IMG/VR virus record: IMGVR_UViG_3300020473_000003
Span: 1 to 40,895 of that record
Strand: one strand, 5' to 3'
Origin: a virus
DNA: 40,895 bases
Below, one piece after another: positions 15,543-23,403 of the stretch. A program made the translations under genes and the position numbers. Below the pieces are notes generated by a model. It did no database searches, was not told the DNA's origin, and saw only the letters and a list, made by a program, of their open reading frames with translations. Every line of letters starts with the position of its first letter. The first letter of the stretch is position 1.

Positions 15543-15729
15543 TAGCTTTCACTTTCTTGGAACGTGGAGCTCGAACAGTCTCGCCGTCGTCCGCAGCGTC
15601 CAACTGAACGGCTGCGCCGGCGGACACTAGCGCCGTACCCTCACTGTCTTCCACTTCATGGACGCTTCCTGGCTCACCAGAGAGACTCCCAGGCGGCCCA
15701 GAGGCCCGTGTGAGTAATTTTATTTTCAT
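15457..15729 (-). CDS. Small structural-operon protein with basic C-terminus
   Basis: This 90-aa protein begins MKIKLLTRASGPPGSLSGEPGSVHEVEDSEGTALVSAGAAVQL, the pattern of short phage proteins (about 50-60 aa) found between capsid and connector genes. The last 30 residues are low-complexity and basic (RSKKVKANGSSSDNTTGGRAGNGSRGARRSKRSG) and largely fall in the region overlapping the connector gene, so they are probably under constraint from the other frame. No convincing ribosome-binding site precedes the ATG; a strong hairpin (15739-15773) ends 10 bp upstream. The function is unknown. Confidence 0.6.
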   Translation of the reverse strand: MKIKLLTRASGPPGSLSGEPGSVHEVEDSEGTALVSAGAAVQLDAADDGETVRAPRSKKVKANGSSSDNTTGGRAGNGSRGARRSKRSGQ

Positions 15730-15738
15730 AGCATTTGT

Positions 15739-15773
15739 GTGGCGCGGGGCGACCGCGGTCGCCGCCGCGCCAC
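15739..15773 (-). promoter_or_regulatory. Strong GC-rich hairpin between capsid and connector genes
   Basis: Arms GTGGCGCGGGGCGACC and GGTCGCCGCCGCGCCAC are complementary over 16 pairs with one bulged base, centred on GACCGCGGTC. No T-run follows on the minus strand. It lies after the putative decoration gene and may stabilise or process the abundant capsid message and lower expression of the downstream connectors. Confidence 0.6.
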
Positions 15774-15794
15774 TTGCGAAAGGTGTAAAGGTTG

Positions 15795-16241
15795 TTACGC
15801 AGTGCCTTCAGCAGGGCTCACATGCGCCTCGCCGGAGACTCCGCTTCCGTGGCTGCTAATCGCAACCTTCCTGGAACCGTACTGGATATAATTAGCCGAT
15901 GCAACAATTGCATTGGCTGTTCCTCGGTCCACGACTACTCGGACGTAACGCTCGACAGGTTTGGCAATGTCGATATAGAAGACCTTGTCATCATCACTGT
16001 CCGCGATAGTCTGGCTCGTGCCAGCAAGGTCTGCCGCGTCACTCATGTCGGACGCTGCTCCGCTTTGCGCTTTAATGCTAGTGACGGCGCTGGAATCAAT
16101 CCCGCCCATTGTCACTACGATCAAGACGCCTTCGGCACCGCTCATGTCCAGCGTTGTGCCGTTGATATCGGAGGTTCCGGCGCCGCCACTGCCTGGGGCA
16201 ATGGCTTGCGTAATTTTTACGTCGGTAACTAATTGGTTCAT
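15795..16241 (-). CDS. Probable capsid decoration or accessory protein
   Basis: This 148-aa protein immediately follows the major capsid gene (24 bp). It is rich in small residues and strand-forming stretches (EGVLIVVTMGGIDSSAVTSIKAQSG, DDKVFYIDIAKPVERYVRVVVDRGTANAIVASANYIQYG). The VEKxxxRYVRVVVDRGTxNAxxxxxxxxxYG pattern is seen in small proteins next to capsid genes in several environmental phages. Decoration of the capsid is inferred from location, size and composition. ATG has AGGAAA upstream. Confidence 0.65.
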   Translation of the reverse strand: MNQLVTDVKITQAIAPGSGGAGTSDINGTTLDMSGAEGVLIVVTMGGIDSSAVTSIKAQSGAASDMSDAADLAGTSQTIADSDDDKVFYIDIAKPVERYVRVVVDRGTANAIVASANYIQYGSRKVAISSHGSGVSGEAHVSPAEGTA

Positions 16242-16265
16242 GGTTAAGTTTCCTGTTCTTTAGGT

Positions 16266-17585
16266 TCAGTCAGTTTTCAGGCGAGCAAAAGCTTCCTCAA
16301 GCGTCGGCATGCCGTCAGTTTTGATCCGGAAAATATATCCGATCTGACTGGTCGCGGCATACAACTCGAACAAGACCTGGACTTCCAAGTCTAAAGCGTC
16401 GGCGATTTCGTAGTAGCGCCAGTTGCCGAGTAGCCCGACATACTGCCCGCTTGTAAAGGTGTTCGGGCAACGCTCACTTTCATCGAACGGCATGCCGAGG
16501 ATCGTGTCCGGGTCGTCGTCTAACAAACCTCGTCCGGGACGCATCAAGGGTTGTCCGTCTGAGTCCTTGAGCTTACAAATGATCTTCACGGCGTCCCGAT
16601 GGAACAGCCATCTTGCACCGGCTCTAACTCCGCCGTTGCGGTATTGACTCTTGAGCGAATACTTCGCGTCCACCAGACCGTCAAACGTAATGCTAGTGGC
16701 TGAGCCCGTCGCAACGTCTCGACTGGTTGAAATGCCGTCCGTTGACGCTGTAAAGACGCCGAGCGGCTGCTGACTTCCGCTTCCGGTCAAATAGGCATCT
16801 TCCATAACCTCGCCGGAGTCTCGACTCGCCTCAAAAAGGACTTCGCTTTCAACAAGCCCGCCAAGTCGGCGAACAAGATCCCGCGATACCTCGATGCCGC
16901 CTGTCAGGTGGTGAGGCGTCAGTACTCGTTTTCCGTACTTCAGTGCTGAGTCCGAAGTGGACACGGTCAACTCGGACGACCAGTTGAAGGTGCTCATTTT
17001 TGCAGTTCTGGCCCGAATACCCAGGCTGCCCGCTGTCGGGACAGTGTGGACACGAGCGAACTGCCTTACAAATAACAGGTCGTCAACTTCCTTCAGGAGT
17101 TCCGAAGCAAACTGTTCTGAAGCGACTAGGTAGCCCGCTGCTTCCGAGTTGTCGCTTTGCAGTGCCGCTACCTGCTCTGGTCGCATATGCGAACTAGGGC
17201 TGGACAGTGCAGTAGCAAAAGTTTCCTTGTACTCGTTCGTTCCTCGAGCACCGGCAGGCTGGTCAACGTAATGAGGCTTTCCGTCGGCAGCAGTCCGGTT
17301 GGTTCGGTACGGAATGCGGTTGTTGTTCGCGTTGGCACTTGCGCCTGGAATAATCGAGTCCTCTGCTTCCCTTTCGTCTACCAGGCTGTCAGCCTGCACT
17401 TTAGACAACTTGTCAAGCCGCTCGACTTGCGACCCGATTTCCTGGGCGTCATCCAACATGGCGTCAAACTGGGTCTGGTACTCACTCGGCAGCAGACCGT
17501 CCGCATCCGTGTGCTCGTCATTTAGTTGTTGCGCCTTCATAATCAAATCGGCGCGCTGCTCTCGCAGTTCCTGGATCGTAGGCAT
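16266..17585 (-). CDS. Major capsid protein, HK97 fold
   Basis: This 439-aa protein has the two-part structure of HK97 gp5. Residues 1-85 form an N-terminal charged coiled coil (MPTIQELREQRADLIMKAQQLNDEH and further), which is a delta/scaffold domain probably removed by the S49 protease. The capsid core begins near residues 130-150 (LQSDNSEAAGYLVASEQFASELLKEVDDLLFVRQFARV). Typical core sequences follow: LGIRARTAKMSTFNWSSE, LTPHHLTGGIEVSRDLVRR, DAYLTGSGSQQPLGVF, ARWLFHRDAVKIICKLKDSDGQPL and ILGMPFDESERCP. It assembles the icosahedral shell. ATG has GAGGT upstream. Confidence 0.95.
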   Translation of the reverse strand: MPTIQELREQRADLIMKAQQLNDEHTDADGLLPSEYQTQFDAMLDDAQEIGSQVERLDKLSKVQADSLVDEREAEDSIIPGASANANNNRIPYRTNRTAADGKPHYVDQPAGARGTNEYKETFATALSSPSSHMRPEQVAALQSDNSEAAGYLVASEQFASELLKEVDDLLFVRQFARVHTVPTAGSLGIRARTAKMSTFNWSSELTVSTSDSALKYGKRVLTPHHLTGGIEVSRDLVRRLGGLVESEVLFEASRDSGEVMEDAYLTGSGSQQPLGVFTASTDGISTSRDVATGSATSITFDGLVDAKYSLKSQYRNGGVRAGARWLFHRDAVKIICKLKDSDGQPLMRPGRGLLDDDPDTILGMPFDESERCPNTFTSGQYVGLLGNWRYYEIADALDLEVQVLFELYAATSQIGYIFRIKTDGMPTLEEAFARLKTD

Positions 17586-17711
17586 TTTTACCTCACTGGG
17601 TTAAAGAATCTCCGCGCGGAGTGTTACATGCTGTTTGCCTTAATAGTACGCTGCAAACCGAAGGTTTCAAGTAGACGCACTAAGTCGCCCAAACTGTTTG
17701 CTGTAAGAAGG
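17586..17711 (-). promoter_or_regulatory. Capsid gene leader with palindrome and possible promoter
   Basis: This is a 126-bp gap in an otherwise tightly packed operon. It holds a perfect 12-bp palindrome CTCCGCGCGGAG (17610-17621) and a small AAACC/GGTTT hairpin. On the minus strand it has a weak promoter-like TTGAAA and TATTAA pair with a long, 19-bp spacer. Separate promotion or message processing of the major capsid gene is common in phages. I see no coding sequence here. Confidence 0.4.
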
Positions 17712-18635
17712 TTACGGCGACATTTTGCCGAGTTTCAGGCGGTTGGCGTTCGAGTTGCCGCGAGACCCAGCAAGCAGTGACCGTTCGCGTTCGATCACGC
17801 TATGCTTCGACCTAATTCCGTCAATAAGCCCCACGTCCGCGGCTTCCCGCGCATTCAGCATCCGGCCAGAACCGAAGTCGGACTCAACTAATTCGGCGGT
17901 TACACCTCGGTTTGCCGCAACAAAATCCCTGAACCGGACATAGGTGTTTCTAACGTCCGCTTTCATCTCCCGCAGCGACTCTTCCGATAATGGCTCAAAC
18001 GGGTTCCCCGATGCTTTCGCCGGAGGTTCGGCAATGACCGTTGTCTTCACCCCCGATGCTTCTTCGGCCCGGCTAACATCGGAATGGACCGTGACCACAC
18101 CGATAGACCCAACGGCGCCCCCTGTCGTTGCAAACACCTCGTCGGCAGAAGTCCCAACCAGCAGTGCGGCGCTAGCCATTTCGCTGTTAGCAACCGTAAC
18201 AACCCGAGTCCTCATGTCGCGGACTTGCTGCGCCAACTCAAAGGCGCCGTAGACTTGCCCGCCCGGGGAGTGCACTTCCATAACGACACTTCCGATCTGA
18301 GGGTCTGAGTCAAGACGGCGAAGCTCCTCGCTCAACTGTTCAGTGCTGGTCCCTCCGCTAGCATCGTGGACTAGCGAATGCTGCATCATGGTTCCGAACA
18401 AGGGGACAACCGCGATAAGGTTGCCGCCTTCTTTCGGTTCTCTCTTCGGACCCATAAGCTGTCCGCTAACTGCCGACACAAACTGCGTGACAGGCTGCTC
18501 GACGGCAGCCTCGTAGTCGTCGATATATTCCTCGTCGGACCTTGCCTCGATCAGCGAGCATATTTCTTGCAGCTTGCTTGACCTTATCATGTGGGCATTC
18601 TGGTATAGCAACGCCTTAATGTTTTTGTACTTCAC
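17712..18635 (-). CDS. S49-family prohead maturation protease (SppA/protein C-like)
   Basis: This 307-aa serine peptidase is predicted to cleave the capsid delta domain. The ClpP/crotonase-like fold is visible in NLIAVVPLFGTM, IGSVVMEVHSPGGQVYGAFELAQQVRDM and VVTVANSEMASAALLVGTSADEVFAT. The catalytic Ser is probably S155 in MASAALL, and the partner Lys probably K207 in PPAKASGNPFEP, matching the Ser-Lys dyad of phage SppA-like proteases. GAVGSIGVVTVHSDVSRA and GRMLNAREAADVGLIDGI are family landmarks. It starts at GTG 18635 with AGGAGA upstream and overlaps the portal gene by 20 bp. Confidence 0.93.
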   Translation of the reverse strand: MKYKNIKALLYQNAHMIRSSKLQEICSLIEARSDEEYIDDYEAAVEQPVTQFVSAVSGQLMGPKREPKEGGNLIAVVPLFGTMMQHSLVHDASGGTSTEQLSEELRRLDSDPQIGSVVMEVHSPGGQVYGAFELAQQVRDMRTRVVTVANSEMASAALLVGTSADEVFATTGGAVGSIGVVTVHSDVSRAEEASGVKTTVIAEPPAKASGNPFEPLSEESLREMKADVRNTYVRFRDFVAANRGVTAELVESDFGSGRMLNAREAADVGLIDGIRSKHSVIERERSLLAGSRGNSNANRLKLGKMSP

Positions 18636-20298
18636 GGTTAGGTTCTCCTGTCAGTTCTGTTTCCAGCCGTTTCGCAACGACCGCTTGGTTCATGAATAAG
18701 TCCTCGCAAGAATGCGGGGGCCTTGTTATCTCGTCCATTGCCGCCAAATACTTGTCAAAGATATCTGTAAGCTCTGGCTCAGGGTCCTCTCTAGAGCACA
18801 TTACTGCCTGCTTCACGGCCATCCTGTCCAGCCACTCACAAAACTTGGCGCCGCCTTTCCTGGAGTGCTTCTCCGCTTGCGCTGAAAGGTTCCGACACAG
18901 TCTAACTTTCCGCTCTCGCATGGACGCGCTTTCGCTTTCTTCTTCAATCTCCGGAGATTCTTCGGGCAAACTCTCCGCTTCAGGCTCCTTCGCTGGAACA
19001 GGCGCTGCCGCTGGTGCTGCTAAGGTTACTTCTCCAGACAGCGCCTTGGCTGGAACCATGTTCGACGGGACCATGTAAACATCGCCCTGCGGGCCGATAT
19101 CGTTCAGTCCTTGCAGTGCTCTTCCGTCGTTTGCAGAATATATTCCCCACTGTCTCCATGCGGCTACGTGCGAGGTCATAGCTGCCAAGTTGGTTCTCTG
19201 AAGGCTTTTCCTGTCCATCTCGACGAAGTGGCTGCCAGATGTCCGCTCCTCTCTAGAAAGAAGCTTCAGCCCTAACTCCTCTTCCCACTTCTGAAGCCAA
19301 GGATCGAGGTCGTCGTCCAAGTGCTCTTGGTTTGACTGCTCCAGGGAGTTGTAGCTCTTCCTGGCTGTATCGCCTAGCTTGTGCGGCTGGATGCCAATGA
19401 TGTTGGCAAGGTCCTTGGTCTTATGTTCCATTGTCGCAAGCATCTGGGCGTGCTCTGCCGGAAGGTTCAGCGGCTTAAAATCGGCGCCTTCCTCTAAGAC
19501 CATCCATCGGTGTGCTTTGCCAAGGCCCGTACTGCCGGTCTGCACTGCTTGCACGAACCGCTCCTGCTGTTCTTCTGATAAGCCAGGAGGCATAAATAAT
19601 ATGCCGCTCGACAATGCGCCTTGACTGAACATCCTTGCGCCGTAGTCTCTCGGTGCGATTGCAGAACCGATAGTGTCTGCGAGTAGCTCAACCACCGGGA
19701 AACCCCACAGCCCATTGTATGAAAGCCCCCGTATATGGATCACGTCTGCCGGGTCCAGTACCTTTGGGTCTGAACCCACGTTTGTCACATACTTAATGGA
19801 TAGGCCTTTCTGGCTCCGGTCTATGCTGCCCCCGTTCACGACTTTATTGCCGTTGTTTGTAACTACTGCCATCCCTGTTCTGTCCGGCAGGAGCGGGATC
19901 GCTTCTACGGCAACTGAGCCCACTCGGTTCAGCATCGCCACCCCGTTGCCCCATAGCAGGGCATGGAGTTGCAGTATTCTCCTCAGGTCGCACGCGCTGT
20001 TAAAGGGGTTGGCCTGCGAATTAACAAGAGAAAAATGGGGGTGGTCTGTATCGTCCTGACTACCCTTGTCGGTCCTTATCTTGATCGTGGCAGGAGGCTT
20101 TGCGACACCATTGGAAATAATGTTGCAACCTCTCCAGAAGGACGCAAGGCCCAACGCGGAGTCTTCGTTCACTGGGACCCCAGCTATGTTGCCTCTTGGG
20201 ATAGCAAAAGACCTCGCCAGTGCGGGGTCTAAAGGGTGTGTAAGGTCTATTTGAAGTGCCGCCCCTTTAACGGCACCGACCAGTTTGTCGGTAATCAT
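18616..20298 (-). CDS. Portal protein, HK97 family
   Basis: This 560-aa protein forms the ring through which DNA enters and leaves the capsid. HK97-portal signatures are seen: SALGLASFWRGCNIISNGVAKPPATIKI, HPHFSLVNSQANPFNSACDLRRILQLHALLWGNGVAMLNR, VIHIRGLSYNGLWGFPVVELLADTIGSAIAPRDYGARMFSQGA, GLGKAHRWMVLEEGADFKPLN and ANIIGIQPHKLGDTARKSYNSLEQSNQEHLDDDLDPWLQKWEEEL. Its C-terminal 130 residues are an acidic, Pro/Ala-rich linker (EPEAESLPEESPEIEEESES) plus a helical tail, longer than in HK97. Its ATG overlaps the stop of the small membrane gene as ATGA. Confidence 0.95.
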   Translation of the reverse strand: MITDKLVGAVKGAALQIDLTHPLDPALARSFAIPRGNIAGVPVNEDSALGLASFWRGCNIISNGVAKPPATIKIRTDKGSQDDTDHPHFSLVNSQANPFNSACDLRRILQLHALLWGNGVAMLNRVGSVAVEAIPLLPDRTGMAVVTNNGNKVVNGGSIDRSQKGLSIKYVTNVGSDPKVLDPADVIHIRGLSYNGLWGFPVVELLADTIGSAIAPRDYGARMFSQGALSSGILFMPPGLSEEQQERFVQAVQTGSTGLGKAHRWMVLEEGADFKPLNLPAEHAQMLATMEHKTKDLANIIGIQPHKLGDTARKSYNSLEQSNQEHLDDDLDPWLQKWEEELGLKLLSREERTSGSHFVEMDRKSLQRTNLAAMTSHVAAWRQWGIYSANDGRALQGLNDIGPQGDVYMVPSNMVPAKALSGEVTLAAPAAAPVPAKEPEAESLPEESPEIEEESESASMRERKVRLCRNLSAQAEKHSRKGGAKFCEWLDRMAVKQAVMCSREDPEPELTDIFDKYLAAMDEITRPPHSCEDLFMNQAVVAKRLETELTGEPNREVQKH

Positions 20299-20453
20299 TG
20301 TTCGCTCTTTCTTTCAGCTACAGCCCGAGCTAAGGAAATGACTATTAGAATGCCTCCTATTATAAAGTAAGACAACAGGGGATTCACCTCGTAAGCGGCG
20401 TAACCGATACAAGAGCACCCCGCGACAAACAAGAGGTCATTCAAATTAAACAT
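20295..20453 (-). CDS. Small two-TM membrane protein between terL and portal
   Basis: This 52-aa ORF begins MFNLNDLLFVAGCSCIGYAA. It has two hydrophobic stretches, about residues 7-20 and 28-45 (LLSYFIIGGILIVISLAR), and a charged C-terminus ERKSEQ. Its start overlaps the TerL stop (ATGTTTAA) and its stop overlaps the portal start (ATGA). That precise fit on both sides supports a real, translationally coupled gene in what would otherwise be a 147-bp gap. A membrane protein between terminase and portal is unusual. It could be a second holin, a superinfection protein or a packaging accessory; none can be shown. Confidence 0.75.
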   Translation of the reverse strand: MFNLNDLLFVAGCSCIGYAAYEVNPLLSYFIIGGILIVISLARAVAERKSEQ

Positions 20454-22044
20454 AATGGACGTTTCCTATACTGCTGGGCTCAGGTGCGTTGGCAATATGA
20501 ACATGGATAGCAATCAACAGCGCCACTATGCCGTCGATTTTCTTGGAGCTGTGGTGGTCCGGCTTGACTGGTCGCATGTTTCCGTTGTCATCAGTGCGGA
20601 CCTGGACGTTATCGGCCATCCACTCCAGTATGGGGCAACTAGCGGTGTCAATTGCCCCGCTCATGACTACTCTTTCCAGTTCCCGGCACGGTTCTGTTAG
20701 AACGGCGTAGGTTTGTCGAACTTTGACGCACGGAATGCCGTGATCATCCTCTATGTGCTTTCTTGTCGACTCGGCGTTCCATGGGTCGTAACCCACTAAT
20801 CGCACTTTGTGCTTCTCGCAGTCTGCAATAATGTGTCTGTGAACCAAGTCATAGTCGACGCAGGCCCCTGGCGTTGCGGTTGCTCGCCCGTCTCTAACCC
20901 AGGCGGCCCACGGAACGTGATCTCTTTGCTCGTGGTGACGCATCTTTTCTGCCGGAATAAAGAAGTGTGCCTTGGCTTTGTAACCGCTGCCCTGCTTGAA
21001 AATCATCACCCACGCTGTGGCGTCCGTAGTGGAACTCAGGTCGATTCCGCCGACAACATCCTTTCCTTCGCTGTCAAAGCCTTCAGAGTGCGAAGATCCG
21101 CGCCATTTATCCATCGGCAGCCAACGCTGCTCTTGGGAAGTCCATTGGTTCAAGTGTAGGCGTCGAAAAGTGTTCTCAAAGGATGGTTCGGCGAGTGCTT
21201 TGGCATGCTTTCTTTGTAAGTAATCTAATGGCAGACTGATATCCAGGTTCGGGTTGGCTAAGTGCCATACGGACTCGTCTTGCCAGTCGTCGTCTTCTTC
21301 CATCTCATATATCACCGGCAGGAAACTCGGGTCGTTCAGCTTGTTGGCTCGAACCTGCTTGGCGTACGTGTACTGCTCCCAGCAAACTGAGTTCCGGTCC
21401 CAGCCCGCAGTGGTAATATATATCTCCAGCGGCTGCATTCTGGCGCCAGTTGACGTCTGAAGGACATCGAAAAACGACCGGCCGGGCCAGGCGTGCAACT
21501 CATCACCGACAATCAGGTGACTGTCGAACCCGTGACTCCCTGCCTCATTGGCTGGGATCGCTCTCCAAAAGCTGTCGTTATATATGATTCTTCTTTGGCT
21601 ATCACGGATCTTCGCTCTTTTGGCTAGCCCAGGGCACGCACGAACCTGCGCCGAAGCGGTCTTGAACACCAAAGACGCTTGATCCCTATCGCTTGCGGCA
21701 CAATAACACTCGGCTCCCGCCTCTTTGTCGCAGAACAAAACGTAGTTGCCCAGGCCCGCTGCAAAAGTGCTCTTCCCGTTTTTTCTGGGGACAAATATAA
21801 CAACCTGTCTGTAGCGACGATTGCCGTCAGGTCGCTTCCACCCAAATATCGTCTTAACGACATTGGACTGCCATTCTTCTAGAACAAAGGGGGTTCCCGC
21901 CTTGCCGCCTTTCGTAAAGGACAGACAGCTTGAAAAGAAGCTGACCGCTTTTTCAGCGGCATCTGGGTCGTAGACAAAGCCCTCGGACTGCTCTGTCGGA
22001 TCGTACCCAGCTAAGTTGGTAGGCGGGTCTCGTTTGTTTTTCAT
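20446..22044 (-). CDS. terL: Terminase large subunit
   Basis: This 532-aa packaging motor and nuclease is of the HK97/lambdoid Terminase_1 type. The ATPase part has Walker A VPRKNGKS (85-92), a Walker B LIVGDE (177-182) and a TTAG coupling motif at 211-214. The C-terminal nuclease begins with GGIDLSS, whose D335 is a metal ligand, continues with LVGYDPWNA, and ends with a KKIDGIVALLIAI helix carrying the last acidic ligand. It starts 4 bp inside the small subunit stop. Relatives with an HNH gene next to terminase generally package by cutting at cos sites. Confidence 0.96.
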   Translation of the reverse strand: MKNKRDPPTNLAGYDPTEQSEGFVYDPDAAEKAVSFFSSCLSFTKGGKAGTPFVLEEWQSNVVKTIFGWKRPDGNRRYRQVVIFVPRKNGKSTFAAGLGNYVLFCDKEAGAECYCAASDRDQASLVFKTASAQVRACPGLAKRAKIRDSQRRIIYNDSFWRAIPANEAGSHGFDSHLIVGDELHAWPGRSFFDVLQTSTGARMQPLEIYITTAGWDRNSVCWEQYTYAKQVRANKLNDPSFLPVIYEMEEDDDWQDESVWHLANPNLDISLPLDYLQRKHAKALAEPSFENTFRRLHLNQWTSQEQRWLPMDKWRGSSHSEGFDSEGKDVVGGIDLSSTTDATAWVMIFKQGSGYKAKAHFFIPAEKMRHHEQRDHVPWAAWVRDGRATATPGACVDYDLVHRHIIADCEKHKVRLVGYDPWNAESTRKHIEDDHGIPCVKVRQTYAVLTEPCRELERVVMSGAIDTASCPILEWMADNVQVRTDDNGNMRPVKPDHHSSKKIDGIVALLIAIHVHIANAPEPSSIGNVHYV

Positions 22045-22466
22045 TCCACAAAGTCGGCCACGGTGTCATTGTTGTCGGTCATTTCTTCGCCAAGTCTAGC
22101 ACGGTCAGATGGCGTTAGCCCAAACCGGGAAGCGACTTGCACAAACATCGTAGACCAGTCCCGGAACGCAGTTCTTGCCTCTCTGCTCTCTGGATCGCAC
22201 TGATACCTTTCCAGCGCCTCTGTCCTCAAAACCCATAGGTCGCACAAGTGCTCCAGGGTCAATCTGTCACTGGGCGCTATCCAGTTCGAGCGAGTTTCCA
22301 CAACGTAGTCCCAGATTTCCGCGCCGAGCCCTTTCAGGTTCGGCGGGCGCCCTGGTGGATCCTCGTCAGTGATCGCTTCATGACTTTTTTTGCCGTGTCG
22401 ATTCGGCCGATACGACCCCTCCAACTTCAAAACCGACAGTGGTTTCGGGTGTCTTCCGGCTGGCAT
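22041..22466 (-). CDS. terS: Terminase small subunit, P27 family
   Basis: This 141-aa protein recognises packaging DNA and loads TerL. The P27-type start (GRHPKPLSVLKLEGSYRPNRHG) and PPGRPPNLKGLGAEIWDYVVETRSNWIAPSDRLTLEHLCDLW are characteristic. ATG has a near-perfect AGGAGGTGA ribosome-binding site 4 bp upstream. It is the first gene of the late operon, directly after the 0.94-kb non-coding region that should hold its DNA target. Confidence 0.9.
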   Translation of the reverse strand: MPAGRHPKPLSVLKLEGSYRPNRHGKKSHEAITDEDPPGRPPNLKGLGAEIWDYVVETRSNWIAPSDRLTLEHLCDLWVLRTEALERYQCDPESREARTAFRDWSTMFVQVASRFGLTPSDRARLGEEMTDNNDTVADFVE

Positions 22467-22576
22467 GGTTCACCTCCTGAAATTTCACGTGGTTTGGCGC
22501 GCTCTTTTTTAGGAATTAGGGTGGAAAATGTGCACACGTCGCAGCTTGACTGCCAGAAAACGCGATTTTTAAAAAA

Positions 22577-22701
22577 ATAGGATTTTCCCAAAAGGATTTT
22601 TTTCCGTGGATTTCTGTTTTTTCTATGCGCTATCCTGTCAAGCTTTTCCTTTTTTTCGCGGCGCCTTTTTTTATTTCTTGACGGTCCCTGTATAGGATTT
22701 T
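22577..22701. repeat. GGATTTT direct repeats near terS
   Basis: ATAGGATTTT (22577-22586), AAAGGATTTT (22591-22600) and a degenerate GTGGATTTC (22606-22614) place GGATTT at an exact 14-bp period; another ATAGGATTTT is at 22692-22701. Evenly spaced short repeats next to the terminase gene resemble terminase-binding sites at cos regions or operator arrays. Confidence 0.5.
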
Positions 22702-22723
22702 ACTAAATTCCTTTTAGGAAAAA

Positions 22724-23140
22724 TCAGTGTGTTGCTATTGACAAACAGGTTTGCATCCATTTTGTGTGACGACTAAAGGAGATACCGATAAGCACGTCGG
22801 CTACTGTACACGTACGGCGAGGCGACTGCACACCTGCTGGTAGGTGTGGCGCCAGCATATAGCTATCAATATGCGACTGTCCTTTTGGCACGCCTGGTAT
22901 AAGGCTACCTATACAGCCCCATACCATTCCTATTTGGCTGTCTACATATCGTGCGTGCTGTTGCATAATGGCTGCCAACCAGAGGCGTACGGCTACACTT
23001 GAGACACTGCTAAGGAAGGCCAGTGACAGCCCTATATCCGTGCACACATGGCCGCTACTCGGTACAGCATCTCGGCTAATAGCATACGCTTGAGTATTGT
23101 CAAGTGCAGTGGATTCCGGTTTTCTCTTGAATACTCTCAT
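22724..23140 (-). CDS. Doubtful 138-aa ORF in the terminase-upstream region
   Basis: The ORF starts MRVFKRKPESTALDNTQAYA and contains one hydrophobic stretch (LSLAFLSSVSSVAVRLWLAAIM, about 39-60) and four Cys. Against it, there is no good ribosome-binding site, no recognisable family, weak third-position bias and an overlap with several hairpins. In its favour, it runs on the coding strand and is long for a chance ORF in under 1 kb. I list it so it is not lost, but think the region is mainly non-coding. Confidence 0.2.
   Translation of the reverse strand: MRVFKRKPESTALDNTQAYAISRDAVPSSGHVCTDIGLSLAFLSSVSSVAVRLWLAAIMQQHARYVDSQIGMVWGCIGSLIPGVPKGQSHIDSYMLAPHLPAGVQSPRRTCTVADVLIGISFSRHTKWMQTCLSIATH
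22733..22742. promoter_or_regulatory. Third copy of the TGCTATTGAC motif
   Basis: This is identical over 10 bp to the copies at 1017-1026 and 1072-1081. It is about 270 bp upstream of terS, so the same factor may control the early and late operons. Confidence 0.45.
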
Positions 23141-23403
23141 TTCGACGCTTCAAGCTGACTGGTTATCGGCTCTCTCTAGGACGCTTAAATACGCTCTCCT
23201 ACAGGCGGTCAGCTATAGAGTGCTAATATTCACGCAATACAGCCAAAGCCGCTTAGGGGCTCATTTTCGAGTTCGTTTTCTAGCTATCTGCACTACCTCA
23301 CGAGGTTTCCGGTATTTTGAGTGCTTGAAATTGCAGCGTTAGTTTTCTTGCTCTAAAAACCGCTTTTCCTTTAAGCTGTTTTTCAATATTTTGATTTTCG
23401 CGG

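Larger units (their letters stand above)
22467..23403. other. 937-bp non-coding region upstream of terminase (cos/late control candidate)
   Basis: This is the largest gap in the genome. The part nearest terS (22500-22720) is rich in A/T runs and GGATTTT repeats. The rest (22740-23400) holds several small hairpins: CACACCT/AGGTGTG (22829-22848), GCATAT/ATATGC (22855-22874), ACAGCC/GGCTGT (22913-22941), CACTG/CAGTG (23005-23025), CGCTTGA/TCAAGTG (23087-23106) and ACCTC/GAGGT (23295-23306). Position between HNH and TerS is where cos sites lie in related phages. A canonical late promoter is not evident. One 138-codon ORF lies inside (22724-23140) and is listed separately with low confidence. Confidence 0.65.

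Noticed and set aside
22678-22706. TTGACG box on the plus strand as a promoter
   Set aside because: No acceptable -10 at 16-18 bp, and no plus-strand gene to serve. The TTGACA on the minus strand at 22636-22641 also lacks a -10.
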